64,000 nt of DNA from Sphingosinicella ginsenosidimutans (GCF_007995055.1 NZ_VOQQ01000001.1:2401001-2465000), one strand, 5' to 3'. Counted from the first letter of the stretch, positions 36,415-45,011 are shown. Numbers and translations: made by a program. Notes: generated by a model not told the origin, from the sequence alone.

Positions 36415-37503
36415 ATGACGCGCCCGGCCGATCATGTCGCCCGCCTGCGGCTGATCCGGTCGGACAATATCGGCCCGATCACCTATTTCGAGCTGCTCGC
36501 CCGCTTCGGCTCGGCCCAGGCCGCGCTGGACGCGATTCCCGATCTCGCCGCGCGCGGCGGCGGCCGGCCGCCACGGCTCGCGCCGGTCGCGCTGGTCGAG
36601 CGCGAGATGGAGGCGGTGGAGCGATTGGGCGCGCGCTATCTCTTCCTCGGCCAGGGCGCCTATCCGCCGCTGCTCGCCGAGCTGGAAAGCGCGCCGCCGG
36701 CGCTGATCGCGTCCGGCGATGCCGCGCTGCTCGATCGGCCGGCGGTGGCGATCGTCGGCGCGCGCAACGCCTCGGCTGCTGCCTGCCGCTTCGCCCGCGT
36801 GCTCGCCCAGGATCTCGGCCAGGCGGGCGAGGTGGTCGTGTCCGGCCTCGCCCGGGGAATCGATACCGCCGCCCATGACGGGTCGTTCGCGACCGGCACG
36901 ATCGCGGTGATCGCCGGCGGAATCGACATTTTCTACCCGCCGGAAAACGAGGCGCGGCAGCGCGCGATCGCCGAACAGGGCCTGCTGCTCGCCGAACAGC
37001 CGCCGGGAACGGAGCCGCGCGCGCGCCATTTCCCCTATCGCAACCGCATCATCGCCGGCCTCGCCCACGGCACGGTGGTGGTCGAAGCGGCGCCGAAATC
37101 CGGCTCGCTGATCACCGCCCGCCAGGCGACGGAGTTCGGGCGCGAGGTGATGGCGGTTCCCGGATCGCCGCTCGATCCGCGCGCGCAGGGCTGCAACCAG
37201 CTGATCCGCGAAGGCGCGACCCTCGTCCAGAATGCGGAGGACGTGCTCGAGGCGCTGCGCCCCCTGCATGTCCGCCCGCTACGCCAGCGCCGCGCGGATT
37301 ACGCCTCTCCCGGTGCCTCCGCCGATGCCGACGAAGCGGCCCGCCGCGCGGTCGCCGACCTGCTCGGGCCGACGCCGGTTCCGGTGGATGAGTTGATCCG
37401 CCAGTCCGGCCTCGCGCCCGCCGAGGTGCAGACGGTGCTCCTGGAGCTGGAGCTTGCAGGCCGGCTCGAACGCCATGCCGGGGGGCGGGTGAGCCTGGCC
37501 TGA
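36415..37503 (+). CDS. dprA: DNA-processing protein DprA
   Basis: A 362-residue protein that protects incoming single-stranded DNA and loads RecA during transformation. An N-terminal SAM-like part ('LRLIRSDNIGPITYFELLARFGS') is followed by a Rossmann fold ('PAVAIVGARNASAAACRFARVLAQDLGQAGEVVVSGLARGIDTAAHDG', 'AVIAGGIDIFYPPEN', 'FPYRNRIIAGLAHGTVVVEA', 'GSLITARQA') and a C-terminal winged helix near 305-360 ('VPVDELIRQSGLAPAEVQTVLLELELAGRLE'). It directly abuts plsY, a pairing seen widely in alphaproteobacteria. Confidence 0.96.
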   Translation: MTRPADHVARLRLIRSDNIGPITYFELLARFGSAQAALDAIPDLAARGGGRPPRLAPVALVEREMEAVERLGARYLFLGQGAYPPLLAELESAPPALIASGDAALLDRPAVAIVGARNASAAACRFARVLAQDLGQAGEVVVSGLARGIDTAAHDGSFATGTIAVIAGGIDIFYPPENEARQRAIAEQGLLLAEQPPGTEPRARHFPYRNRIIAGLAHGTVVVEAAPKSGSLITARQATEFGREVMAVPGSPLDPRAQGCNQLIREGATLVQNAEDVLEALRPLHVRPLRQRRADYASPGASADADEAARRAVADLLGPTPVPVDELIRQSGLAPAEVQTVLLELELAGRLERHAGGRVSLA

Positions 37504-37596
37504 CGCCGGGATCGCGATCGTCCCGCCGCGGCCCTTGTCCCGGCCCGGTCGCGACCCCAATTGGAAGGAAGGCACCAGCCGGACAGGAGAGCGGAC

Positions 37597-37956
37597 TTGT
37601 TCGACAGCGGCGAAGCGGGGCGCAGGCCAAGGCCGGTTGCGGTCCTCGCGCTGTTGTTCGGTCTGCTGGTCGCCTTGCCGGGCAGCGGCGCACCGCTTCG
37701 CGCCGATCCCGGAACGGCGCGGATCGGGTCCGGCGCCGATATCCGCGCCTCGTCGATCCTTTGTTGCAGCGCCCGCCAGGACAGCGAATCGCCGGACGGC
37801 CGGTGCAGCCACGGCTTCCTGCCGCCGTCGCCGCCGGCCATCGTCACGCGCCGGTCCGCCCTGCGCCCGGCGGCAAGCTGGTCGGGGCGCGACTCCGGTC
37901 TCGCGCAGCCCGACCGGGCAACGCACTACAGGGCCCGGGCGCCTCCAGCCGCCTGA
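37597..37956 (+). CDS. Small membrane-anchored or secreted unknown protein
   Basis: An open frame of 119 codons (TTG start; a frame start 36 bases upstream at ATG 37561 is also open). Codon third positions are strongly G/C, unlike a random frame shift. The product has a basic N-terminus and one hydrophobic segment ('PVAVLALLFGLLVALPGSGAPLRA'), then a body with two adjacent Cys ('SSILCCSARQDSESPDGRC') and a Pro/Arg-rich tail. No known domain is recognised. It occupies the 530-base space between dprA and ydcH; on either side of it I see nothing else. Confidence 0.5.
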   Translation: MFDSGEAGRRPRPVAVLALLFGLLVALPGSGAPLRADPGTARIGSGADIRASSILCCSARQDSESPDGRCSHGFLPPSPPAIVTRRSALRPAASWSGRDSGLAQPDRATHYRARAPPAA

Positions 37957-38032
37957 GCTTTCGATCCGCCCAATTCACGAAACAGGGCGGCCGCGCCCGA
38001 TGGCCGGCACGCCCCAATGCTGGAGCAACTTC

Positions 38033-38206
38033 ATGTCGTCTTCCACTTATCGCCTGATGGCCATTCACCGCAGCCTCGATGATTCGATCCGCAAGGAGAT
38101 GCGGCGGCGTATGCCGGACAGCTTCCGCCTGCTTCGGCTCAAGAAGATGAAGCTGGCCGTCAAGGATCGGCTCACCGCGCTGATGCGCCGGGGCCAGGGC
38201 CGCTGA
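38033..38206 (+). CDS. YdcH/DUF465 family small protein
   Basis: A 57-residue basic, helical protein. The C-terminal 'PDSFRLLRLKKMKLAVKDRLTAL' matches the family's closing helix (LxRLKKxKLxLKDRI), and 'MAIHRSLDDSIRKEMRRRMP' forms the first helix, so it should fold as a helical hairpin. The family's function is unknown. The start ATG at 38033 lacks a strong ribosome site, but this start fits the family length. It is 121 bases upstream of topA. Confidence 0.72.
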   Translation: MSSSTYRLMAIHRSLDDSIRKEMRRRMPDSFRLLRLKKMKLAVKDRLTALMRRGQGR

Positions 38207-38297
38207 TCCGGCGGGGCGGCCGGTGCGCGAGCCCGCGCCGGCCGCTTCCTTTTCCACAGGCCGCCTTGACGACGCCGCTCGACCGTCTCCACCTTGT

Positions 38298-38309
38298 ACG
38301 CGTACGCGT
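38298..38309. promoter_or_regulatory. Palindrome ACGCGTACGCGT upstream of topA
   Basis: A 12-base perfect palindrome made of two adjacent ACGCGT units, 18 bases before the topA ATG; GTACGCGTAC at 38296-38305 is a second overlapping palindrome. Its placement between promoter and start suggests a protein-binding site, but no regulator can be named. Confidence 0.35.
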
Positions 38310-38327
38310 GAGGAAATCCGGGGCATC

Positions 38328-40847
38328 ATGAAGCTGGTCGTCGTCGAATCGCCTGCAAAGGCGAAAACCATCGAGAAGTATCTGGGCGGCGGCTATCGCG
38401 TGCTCGCCTCCTACGGGCATGTCCGCGATCTGCCGCCGAAGGACGGATCGGTCGATCCCGATCACGGCTTCGCGATGCAGTGGGAGGCCTATGCCGACAA
38501 GGCGAAGCAGCTCAAGGCGATCGCCGATGAGGCGAAGAAGGCGGATGCGCTGATCCTCGCCACCGACCCGGATCGCGAGGGCGAGGCGATTTCCTGGCAC
38601 GTGCAGGAGGTCTTGGCGAAGAAGAAGGCGCTGCCGGCCCATGTCGAGCGGGTCACCTTCAACGCCATCACCAAGTCCGCCGTCACGGAGGCGATGGCGC
38701 ATCCGCGCGCGCTGGACGAGGATCTGATCGACGCCTATCGCGCCCGCCGCGCGCTCGATTATCTGGTCGGCTTCACGCTCTCGCCCGTGCTGTGGCGCAA
38801 GCTGCCCGGCGCGAAGTCCGCCGGCCGCGTCCAGTCGGTCGCGCTGCGTCTCGTCGTCGACCGCGAGCGCGAGATCGAGCTGTTCCGGCCGCAGGAATAT
38901 TGGTCGGTCGCCGCGACGCTTGAGGAAGACGGCACCGAATTCCTCGCCCGCCTCGTCCGCTACCGGGGCGAGAAGATCGATCGGCTGACGATCGGCGACG
39001 AGGGCACCGCGCTTGCGGCGAAGAAAGCGGTGGAGGAGGGGCGCTTCACCGTCACCTCGGTCGAAACCAGGCCGCTCACCCGCAATCCGCCGCCGCCCTT
39101 CACCACCTCGACGCTGCAGCAGGAGGCGGCGCGCAAGCTCGGCCTGTCGGCAAGCGTCACCATGCGGCTCGCCCAGAATCTCTACGAGGACGGGGCGATC
39201 ACCTATATGCGTACCGACGGCGTCCAGATGGCGCCGGAGGCGATCAGCGCCGCGCGCAAGGCGGTCGCCGACCGCTATGACGCCGGCTACGTGCCGGACA
39301 AGCCGCGCCATTACGAGACCAAGGCGAAGAACGCGCAGGAGGCGCACGAGGCCATCCGGCCGACCGATTTCTCGCGCGAGCGCGCCGGATCGGGCGATCA
39401 TGCCCGGCTCTACGATCTCATCTGGAAGCGCGCGCTGGCGAGCCAGATGGCCTCGGCGCGGCTTGAGCGGACGACCGCCGAGCTGACCGACGGCACCGGC
39501 CAGCACGCGCTTCGCGCCACCGGGCAGGTCGTCCTCTTCCCCGGCTTCCTCGCCCTTTACGAGGAGGGGCGCGACGACGAGGCCGACGAGGATTCGCGCC
39601 GCCTGCCGCGCCTCAAGGACGGTGACGTGCCGGCCAGGAAGAAGGTCGAGGCGGAACAGCATTTCACCCAGCCGCCGCCGCGTTATTCGGAGGCCTCGCT
39701 GGTCAAGAAGATGGAGGAGCTCGGCATCGGCCGGCCGTCCACCTATGCCTCGATCCTCCAGACGCTGAAGGACCGTGACTATGTCCGGCTCGACAAGAAC
39801 CGCTTCATCCCGGAGGAGAGCGGGCGGCTCGTGACGGCTTTCCTCGAACGCTTCTTCGAGCGCTACGTCTCCTACGATTTCACCGCCCATCTGGAGGACG
39901 AGCTCGACGACGTGTCGGGCGGCCGCGCCCAGTGGCAGGCGGTGCTCGACGCCTTCTGGCGCGATTTCAAGCCCAAGACCGCCGAGGTGATGGAGCGCAA
40001 GCCATCGGACATCACCGCCGCGCTCGACGAGTTCCTGTCGCCCTGGCTGTTCCCGGATAAGGGCGACGGCAGCGATCCGCGCCTGTGTCCCTTGTGCGGC
40101 ACCGGCCGGCTGGCGCTTCGCGGCGGCCGCTTCGGCGCCTTCGTCGCCTGCTCCAACTATCCCGACTGCAAGTTCACCCGCCGCTTCGGACAGGGCGACG
40201 AGGCGGGCGCCGACAGCGGGCCGCAGGTGCTTGGCCAGGATCCCGAAACCGGCCAGGACGTCACGCTGCGCTCCGGCCGCTTCGGCCCCTATTTCCAGCT
40301 CGGCGAGGGCAAGGAGGCCAAACGTGCCTCGCTGCCCAAGGATGTCCCGGCGGCCGAGGCCGATCTCGAGACGGCGCTGCGTTTCCTCTCGCTTCCGCGC
40401 ACCGTCGGCACGCATCCCGAGACAGGCAAGGAGATCGTCGCGAATATCGGCCGTTACGGGCCCTATCTTCAGCATGACGGCAAATATGCGAAGCTCGGAT
40501 CGACCGCGGAGGTGTTCGAAATCGGCATGAACGCCGCCGTCGTGAAGCTCGCCGAGGCGGCCAATGGCGGCGGCCGGCGCAGCGGATCGCGCGAGCCGCT
40601 GAAGGTGCTCGGCCCGCACCCGCGCACCGAGGCGGAGATCCGGCTGATGGAGGGACGCTTCGGCCCCTACGTCACCGACGGCACGACCAACGCGACCTTG
40701 CCCAAGACGGTCGCCCCGGATGCGCTGACGCTCGAGGAGGCCGCGCAGCTCATCGACGATCGGGCCGCCAAGGGACCGCCCGCGAAAAAGGGGAGGGGCC
40801 GCAAGGCGCCCGCCCGCAAGACCACCGCCAAGGGGAAGAAAGCATGA
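38328..40847 (+). CDS. topA: DNA topoisomerase I (type IA)
   Basis: An 839-residue enzyme that relaxes negative supercoils. The Toprim domain opens the protein ('MKLVVVESPAKAKTIEKYLGGGYRVLASYGHVRDLP') with the metal site 'ATDPDREGEAISWH' near residue 83. The catalytic Tyr is in 'GAITYMRTDGVQMA' near 293. 'SAGRVQSVALRLVVDRE' is another core mark. A single C4 zinc ribbon near 585-615 ('CPLCGTG', 'CSNYPDCKF') is followed by topo-C repeats and a long Lys/Arg tail. Start ATG at 38328. It overlaps the FKBP gene by 4 bases. Confidence 0.98.
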   Translation: MKLVVVESPAKAKTIEKYLGGGYRVLASYGHVRDLPPKDGSVDPDHGFAMQWEAYADKAKQLKAIADEAKKADALILATDPDREGEAISWHVQEVLAKKKALPAHVERVTFNAITKSAVTEAMAHPRALDEDLIDAYRARRALDYLVGFTLSPVLWRKLPGAKSAGRVQSVALRLVVDREREIELFRPQEYWSVAATLEEDGTEFLARLVRYRGEKIDRLTIGDEGTALAAKKAVEEGRFTVTSVETRPLTRNPPPPFTTSTLQQEAARKLGLSASVTMRLAQNLYEDGAITYMRTDGVQMAPEAISAARKAVADRYDAGYVPDKPRHYETKAKNAQEAHEAIRPTDFSRERAGSGDHARLYDLIWKRALASQMASARLERTTAELTDGTGQHALRATGQVVLFPGFLALYEEGRDDEADEDSRRLPRLKDGDVPARKKVEAEQHFTQPPPRYSEASLVKKMEELGIGRPSTYASILQTLKDRDYVRLDKNRFIPEESGRLVTAFLERFFERYVSYDFTAHLEDELDDVSGGRAQWQAVLDAFWRDFKPKTAEVMERKPSDITAALDEFLSPWLFPDKGDGSDPRLCPLCGTGRLALRGGRFGAFVACSNYPDCKFTRRFGQGDEAGADSGPQVLGQDPETGQDVTLRSGRFGPYFQLGEGKEAKRASLPKDVPAAEADLETALRFLSLPRTVGTHPETGKEIVANIGRYGPYLQHDGKYAKLGSTAEVFEIGMNAAVVKLAEAANGGGRRSGSREPLKVLGPHPRTEAEIRLMEGRFGPYVTDGTTNATLPKTVAPDALTLEEAAQLIDDRAAKGPPAKKGRGRKAPARKTTAKGKKA

Positions 40848-41326
40848 TTTCGACGTTGCGCGCCGCTCTGTCCGGCGCCCTGCTTCTCGCCGCCGCGCCG
40901 GCGCTCGCCCAGGTCGGGCCGCCGGCGCCGGCCGCGCCCACCGATTATGCCGCCGCCCAGACGGCCTTCCTCGACACGCTGAGCCCGGCGCAGGGCTGGC
41001 AGGCGACGGCGAGCGGGATCCGCTATCGCCGCGTCCACGGCCCCGGCACCGGCGCCCATCCCACCGTCGCCGATATCGTCCGGCTGCGCTATTCGGTGAA
41101 GTTCACCGACGGGCGCGAGCTGGAGAATAGCGGCGCCGATCCGGTCGATCTGCCGCTCGGCCGGCTGATCCGCGGCTGGCAGGAAGGGGTGCCGCTGATG
41201 GGCGTGGGCGACCGCTATGAATTCGCGATTCCCGCCGCGCTCGCCTACGGGCCCGCGGACAACGGCCCGATCCGGGGCGGATCGACCCTGCTGTTCACGA
41301 TCGATCTGGTCGCGATCAATCCGTAG
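40844..41326 (+). CDS. FKBP-type peptidyl-prolyl cis-trans isomerase, secreted
   Basis: A 160-residue protein with a signal peptide (residues 1-23, ending ALAQ) and an FKBP domain in the C-terminal two-thirds: 'VRLRYSVKFTDGRELENSGADPVDLPLGRLIRGWQEGVPLMGVGDRYEFAIPAALAYGPADNGPIRGGSTLLFTIDLVAI'-type pattern, with the conserved W of 'GWQEG' near residue 112. It should help fold periplasmic proteins by proline isomerisation. It overlaps the topA stop (ATGA), so production is coupled to topA. A hairpin follows the stop. Confidence 0.93.
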   Translation: MISTLRAALSGALLLAAAPALAQVGPPAPAAPTDYAAAQTAFLDTLSPAQGWQATASGIRYRRVHGPGTGAHPTVADIVRLRYSVKFTDGRELENSGADPVDLPLGRLIRGWQEGVPLMGVGDRYEFAIPAALAYGPADNGPIRGGSTLLFTIDLVAINP

Positions 41327-41344
41327 CGGCGGGGCGGCCTGACG

Positions 41345-41370
41345 CAGGCGTGGCGTTTCCGCCGCGCCTG
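41345..41370 (+). terminator. Hairpin after the FKBP gene, weak terminator
   Basis: CAGGCGTGGCG (41345-41355) pairs with CGCCGCGCCTG (41360-41370) around a TTTC loop: 11 bp with one G-T pair. The T tract after it is poor (TGTGTT) and merges with the -10-like element of the toxin-antitoxin pair, so the hairpin may both end topA-FKBP transcripts and border that promoter. Confidence 0.5.
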
Positions 41371-41373
41371 TGT

Positions 41374-41379
41374 TATAAC
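41374..41379 (+). promoter_or_regulatory. -10-like element TATAAC of the AbrB/Doc pair
   Basis: TATAAC lies 6 bases before the antitoxin ATG at 41386. The expected transcription start falls at or within a base of that ATG, and no ribosome site precedes it, so a leaderless message is likely. The -35 region is not recognisable. Confidence 0.45.
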
Positions 41380-41385
41380 ATCCGT

Positions 41386-41613
41386 ATGAACAAGCCGCTC
41401 AAACTCATCGCCATCGGCAATTCCACCGGCGTCATCCTCCCCAAGGACGTCCTCGCCCGCCTGCGCCTCGAGCAGGGCGATGCCGTCAGCGTGGTCGAGA
41501 CGCCTGGCGGCGTGGAGCTGCGCGCGCATGATCCCGAGTTCGAGCAGCAGATGGAGGCTGCGCGCGAAGTGATGCGCCGCCGCCGCGACGCGCTTCGCGA
41601 ACTTGCGAAATAG
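41386..41613 (+). CDS. AbrB/MazE-type antitoxin (partner of Doc)
   Basis: A 75-residue protein with an N-terminal swapped-hairpin DNA-binding fold: 'LKLIAIGNSTGVILPKDVLARLRLEQGDAVSVVETPGGVELRAHD'. The remaining residues form a charged helical tail that probably blocks the toxin. AbrB-fold antitoxins autorepress their operon together with the toxin. It is immediately followed by doc (2 bases between stop and ATG). The start ATG appears leaderless; an upstream in-frame ATG has no support. Confidence 0.9.
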   Translation: MNKPLKLIAIGNSTGVILPKDVLARLRLEQGDAVSVVETPGGVELRAHDPEFEQQMEAAREVMRRRRDALRELAK

Positions 41614-41615
41614 CC

Positions 41616-41996
41616 ATGTGGACTTGGGTGTCCGACGCGATCGCGCTCGCCGCGCATCGCGAGCAGATCGCCGAGCATGGCGGCGGCGAGGGCGTGCGCG
41701 ATCTCGGGCTGTTCGAATCGGCCATGGCGCGGCCCCGCAATCTCGCCGCTTATGGTGAGCCGGATGCGGCGGATCTCGCTGCGGCTTATGCCTTCGGAAT
41801 TGCGCGTAACCACCCGTTCGTTGACGGGAACAAGCGGACCGCCGCGGTGATCGGCGAAACCTTTCTCAATCTCAACGGCTTGCAGCTTGACGTCGGCAAT
41901 GCGGAACTCGTCGTCCAATATCTCGCCCTCGCCGCCGGCGAGGTGTCGGAGGAGGAGATGGCGGGCTGGCTTCGCGAACGGATCGTCGCGCCCTGA
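41616..41996 (+). CDS. doc: Doc-type (Fic fold) death-on-curing toxin
   Basis: A 126-residue Doc protein with the conserved motif 'HPFVDGNKRTAAV' near residue 67, the active-site loop of the Doc subfamily. Doc phosphorylates EF-Tu and stalls translation, unlike true Fic proteins that transfer AMP. The N-terminal 'GEGVRDLGLFESAMARP' is another family mark. The antitoxin is directly upstream and of the AbrB rather than the Phd fold, a known variation. It converges on moeB with 16 bases between. Confidence 0.93.
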   Translation: MWTWVSDAIALAAHREQIAEHGGGEGVRDLGLFESAMARPRNLAAYGEPDAADLAAAYAFGIARNHPFVDGNKRTAAVIGETFLNLNGLQLDVGNAELVVQYLALAAGEVSEEEMAGWLRERIVAP

Positions 41997-42012
41997 GCCG
42001 CCCTGCGGCGCC

Positions 42013-42774
42013 CTAACGCGCGGTTCCGCAGGTGCGGCAGGCGGGATCCTTGACGATCCGGATCGTTCGCATCGCCGGCTTGAGCCCGTCGAAAATGTGC
42101 ATCCTGCCCGTCTGGTCCTCGCCGAACCCGGTGATCGCGCGCACCGCCTCGAGCGCCGCAAAGCAGCCCGCCAGCCCCGCCATCGCGCCGAGCACGCCCA
42201 ATTCCGAACAGGTGTCGCAATCCTCGGCGTCGAAGGCGTCGCCGACATAGCAGCGATAGCAGGGCGCCTCCGCCGTCCAGCCCCGAAACGTGCCGATCTG
42301 CGCCTGGAACTGGCCGATCGCGGCGGAGACGAGCGGCACCCGCGCCGCGGTGCAGGCGTCGGACACCGCGAGGCGGGTCGCGAAATTGTCCGATCCGTCG
42401 ATCACCGCATCGGCGCCGGCGATCAGGCCAGGGGCGTTGTCCGCCCCGATCCGCGCGACGATGGCCTCGACCGCCACGTCGGGATTGAGCGCGGCCACGC
42501 GCCGCTTCGCCGTCTCGGCCTTCAGCGCGCCGATATCCCCGGTGCCGAAGATCGGCTGGCGCTGGAGGTTGGCGAGCTCGATCCGATCGTCGTCGATGAT
42601 CGCCATCGCGCCGATCCCGGCCGCCGCGAGATAGGGGATGGCGGCCGCGCCGATCCCGCCTGCGCCGATGACGACGACGCGCGCGCCGAGCAGCTTCTTC
42701 TGCCCCTCGCCGCCAATCTCCTTGAGCACGATATGGCGGGCATAGCGGTCGAGCTGGTCGTCGGAGAGGATCAC
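42013..42774 (-). CDS. moeB: ThiF/MoeB-type sulfur-carrier adenylyltransferase
   Basis: A 253-residue E1-like enzyme that adenylates the C-terminus of a small sulfur-carrier protein such as MoaD or ThiS. The nucleotide loop is '[22 protein letters not shown]' near residue 33; '[23 protein letters not shown]' follows; the cysteine loop is '[18 protein letters not shown]' near 183; zinc is held by 'CYRC' and 'CRTC' at the end. There is no rhodanese domain. Target (MoaD or ThiS) cannot be decided from sequence. It overlaps dut by 4 bases. Confidence 0.9.
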   Translation of the reverse strand: MILSDDQLDRYARHIVLKEIGGEGQKKLLGARVVVIGAGGIGAAAIPYLAAAGIGAMAIIDDDRIELANLQRQPIFGTGDIGALKAETAKRRVAALNPDVAVEAIVARIGADNAPGLIAGADAVIDGSDNFATRLAVSDACTAARVPLVSAAIGQFQAQIGTFRGWTAEAPCYRCYVGDAFDAEDCDTCSELGVLGAMAGLAGCFAALEAVRAITGFGEDQTGRMHIFDGLKPAMRTIRIVKDPACRTCGTAR

Positions 42775-43217
42775 CGCCCGGTCGAGCCGAAGCCGCCCAG
42801 GCCCCGTGCCGTCTCGTCGAGCAGGTCGACCTCGGCGAAGCGGGCGCGCTGGACGGGCGCCGGGACGAGCTGCGCGATCCGCTCGCCGCGCACCACCTCG
42901 AACGGCGCGTCGCCAAGGTTGATGAGGATGATCTTCACCTCGCCGCGATAATCGGCGTCGATCGTGCCGGGCGTGTTGAGGCAGGTGATGCCGTGCTTCA
43001 GCGCAAGGCCGGAACGCGGGCGCACCTGCACCTCATAGCCCTCGGGGATGGCGATGGCGAAGCCGGTCGCGACCGCGTGGCGCGCGCCGGGGGCCAGGGT
43101 CACGCTTTCCGCCGCGACCACGTCGAGCCCCGCCGCATGATCGCTCGCATAAGCGGGGAGCGGCAGGCCGTCGCCATGCGGCAGTCGAAGCAGCGCGATC
43201 TCGATCTCGGGCCTCAT
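42771..43217 (-). CDS. dut: Deoxyuridine 5'-triphosphate nucleotidohydrolase
   Basis: A 148-residue trimeric dUTPase that removes dUTP and supplies dUMP for thymidylate. The five motifs are visible: '[11 protein letters not shown]' near residue 28, '[18 protein letters not shown]' near 68, '[19 protein letters not shown]', 'RIAQLV', and the C-terminal arm '[10 protein letters not shown]'. The start is the ATG at 43217; the much longer open frame is antisense-like extension inside coaBC. It overlaps the coaBC stop by 4 bases and moeB by 4. Confidence 0.97.
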   Translation of the reverse strand: MRPEIEIALLRLPHGDGLPLPAYASDHAAGLDVVAAESVTLAPGARHAVATGFAIAIPEGYEVQVRPRSGLALKHGITCLNTPGTIDADYRGEVKIILINLGDAPFEVVRGERIAQLVPAPVQRARFAEVDLLDETARGLGGFGSTGR

Positions 43218-44440
43218 CGGCCGCCCCCGCCGATGACATCGGCGATCCTCCGCGCGAGCCGCCGCGCCACCTCGCTTTTGTCCATCCGCTCCCAATGCTC
43301 GATCCCTTCGGCGGTGACCAGGTGGACCTCGTTGCGCTCCCCGCCCATCACGTCGCCGGAGACGTCGTTGGCGACGATCCAGTCCGCGCCCTTGCGGGTC
43401 CGCTTCGCCTCGGCCTCGGCCTCCACATTCTCGGTTTCCGCCGCGAAGCCGATCAGCAGTTTCGGCCGGCGCGGATCGGCGGCGAGCCCGGCGAGAATGT
43501 CGGGATTGGCTGCCCAGTCGAGCCGCGGCGGCCCGTCCGCCTTCTTGAGCTTGTGCGAGGCCGCCTCGACCCGCCAGTCCGCAACCGCGGCGACCAGCAC
43601 CGCCGCATCGGCCGGGAGCGCGTCGTCGACCGCGCGCTGCATCTCGCTCGCCGTCTCCACGTCCCGCCGCGTCACCCCAGCGGGCGTCGCGAGCGCGACC
43701 GGCCCGGCCACCAGCGTCACCCGCGCCCCGAGCCGCGCCAGCGCTCCGGCGATGGCGAAGCCCTGCTTGCCGGACGATCGGTTGGCGATCACGCGCACCG
43801 GATCGATCGGCTCGTGGGTCGGGCCGGCGGTGACAATCACATGCTTGCCGACCAGTGGCGCGTCGGCGGCGAAATCGGGTTGGCCCTCGAGCGGATCGGG
43901 CGCGCCGAGCATCCGCTCGATCGCCGCCAGGATCGCCTCGGGCTCGGGCAGGCGGCCGGGGCCATATTCGCCGCACGCCATCTCGCCCTCGTCCGGCTCC
44001 ATCACCGTAACGCCGTCGGCGCGAAGCCGGGCGACGTTGCGCCGGGTCGCGGGGTGAAGCCACATCCGCACGTTCATCGCCGGCGCGGCGAGCACCGGCT
44101 TGTCGGTGGCGAGGAGGAGCGTGGAGGCGAGCTCGTCGGCGAGGCCGGCGGCCATCTTCGCCATCAGATCGGCCGTGGCCGGCGCGACCACCACCAGGTC
44201 CGCCTCGCGGCTGAGCTGGATATGGCCCATCTCGGTCTCGTCCTTGAGGTCCCACAGCGCGGTATGGACCTGTTCCTCGGAGAGCGCGGCGAGCGTCATC
44301 GGAGTCACGAAATGCTCGCCGCCGCGGGTCAGCACGCAGCGCACCCGCATCCCCGCCTTGCGGATCAGCCGGATGAGCTCGCACGCCTTGTAGGCCGCGA
44401 TCCCGCCGCCGATGATGAGAAGGATGCGCTTGCCCGTCAT
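43214..44440 (-). CDS. coaBC: Bifunctional phosphopantothenoylcysteine decarboxylase/synthase CoaBC
   Basis: A 408-residue coenzyme A synthesis protein. The FMN-dependent CoaC half (residues 1-185) has '[14 protein letters not shown]', '[13 protein letters not shown]' and the substrate Cys in '[14 protein letters not shown]'; the CoaB half has '[31 protein letters not shown]' near 200 and the Lys motif 'HKLKKADG'. I use the ATG at 44440; a TTG three codons earlier would overlap the ccdB stop. A toxin gene directly upstream, ending 5 bases before this ATG, is unusual. Confidence 0.96.
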   Translation of the reverse strand: MTGKRILLIIGGGIAAYKACELIRLIRKAGMRVRCVLTRGGEHFVTPMTLAALSEEQVHTALWDLKDETEMGHIQLSREADLVVVAPATADLMAKMAAGLADELASTLLLATDKPVLAAPAMNVRMWLHPATRRNVARLRADGVTVMEPDEGEMACGEYGPGRLPEPEAILAAIERMLGAPDPLEGQPDFAADAPLVGKHVIVTAGPTHEPIDPVRVIANRSSGKQGFAIAGALARLGARVTLVAGPVALATPAGVTRRDVETASEMQRAVDDALPADAAVLVAAVADWRVEAASHKLKKADGPPRLDWAANPDILAGLAADPRRPKLLIGFAAETENVEAEAEAKRTRKGADWIVANDVSGDVMGGERNEVHLVTAEGIEHWERMDKSEVARRLARRIADVIGGGGR

Positions 44441-44445
44441 CGCGC

Positions 44446-44745
44446 TCAATAGCCCGTCAACAACATGTCGAGCGCGTTCATGATCGCCGAATGTTCTTTG
44501 GCGAGCGAGACGATTGGCGTTCCCAATTCCCGGATCGGCATTGCGCTGGCAAATTGCGTGAACATAATGACCGTTTCGCCTTCGATCTCGAACTTTGGAT
44601 TGAGCCGGTCAGCCGCGACGGCGGGCGCCTCGTCCGGCGGCAGCAAGGGCACTACCAGCCGCGTATTGAGGCCGCTCAGGATGTCCGCCTGGCAATCAAG
44701 CACCAGCGCTCCGTCCGGCTGGCGGTGCACGTCGAGCCGGGCCAT
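44446..44745 (-). CDS. ccdB: CcdB-family toxin
   Basis: A 99-residue protein beginning '[41 protein letters not shown]', the CcdB fold's N-terminal beta sheet, and ending '[17 protein letters not shown]', the C-terminal helix that in F-plasmid CcdB traps gyrase (the Trp-Gly-Ile end there is replaced by Thr-Gly-Tyr). It should poison DNA gyrase. The ATG overlaps the ccdA stop by one base. Base composition is lower in GC than coaBC and ubiB, suggesting arrival by transfer. It sits tightly against coaBC. Confidence 0.93.
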   Translation of the reverse strand: MARLDVHRQPDGALVLDCQADILSGLNTRLVVPLLPPDEAPAVAADRLNPKFEIEGETVIMFTQFASAMPIRELGTPIVSLAKEHSAIMNALDMLLTGY

Positions 44746-44993
44746 CAGAACATCCGATAACGGGCAAGCGGCAGGCCGTGCTTTTCGACATAGGCGTTCG
44801 AAGCCTCGATCGCCGCACGATTCTCCTCTAGCCATCGTTCCCGTCGAGCCCGCGCGACCTCTTCGGAGAGCCCGCGCTCGCAGGCCTCGGATACGTTGAT
44901 ATCGAGCTGCCTGGCCTCTTCGATCAGGTCCGATCGCAAGGACACGTTGGTGGGGCGTTTGGTTGCCGCGACTCTAACGGAACGAACGGTCAT
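44745..44993 (-). CDS. ccdA: CcdA-family antitoxin
   Basis: An 82-residue protein with a ribbon-helix-helix N-terminus ('TKRPTNVSLRSDLIEEARQLDINVSEACERGL') for DNA binding and an acidic/basic C-terminal tail ('ERWLEENRAAIEASNAYVEKHGLPL') that binds and neutralises CcdB. The ATG at 44993 is preferred; an ATG two codons upstream lies inside the operator-like palindrome. It begins 31 bases after the ubiB stop. Autoregulation through the palindrome just upstream is likely. Confidence 0.93.
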   Translation of the reverse strand: MTVRSVRVAATKRPTNVSLRSDLIEEARQLDINVSEACERGLSEEVARARRERWLEENRAAIEASNAYVEKHGLPLARYRMF

Positions 44994-45011
44994 GCACATT
45001 ATTTATGCGCA
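44993..45011. promoter_or_regulatory. Inverted repeat at the ccdA start, candidate CcdAB operator
   Basis: TGCACAT (44993-44999), a TATTT spacer, then ATGCGCA (45005-45011): 6 of 7 bases match in the arms. On the minus strand GATAAT, a good -10 box, abuts it at 45016-45011. An operator covering the transcription start fits the usual CcdA-CcdB autorepression. Confidence 0.5.

Noticed and set aside
38172..40619. 815-codon open frame antisense to topA
   Set aside because: Shadow of topA with the same compositional signs; no domain or ribosome site.
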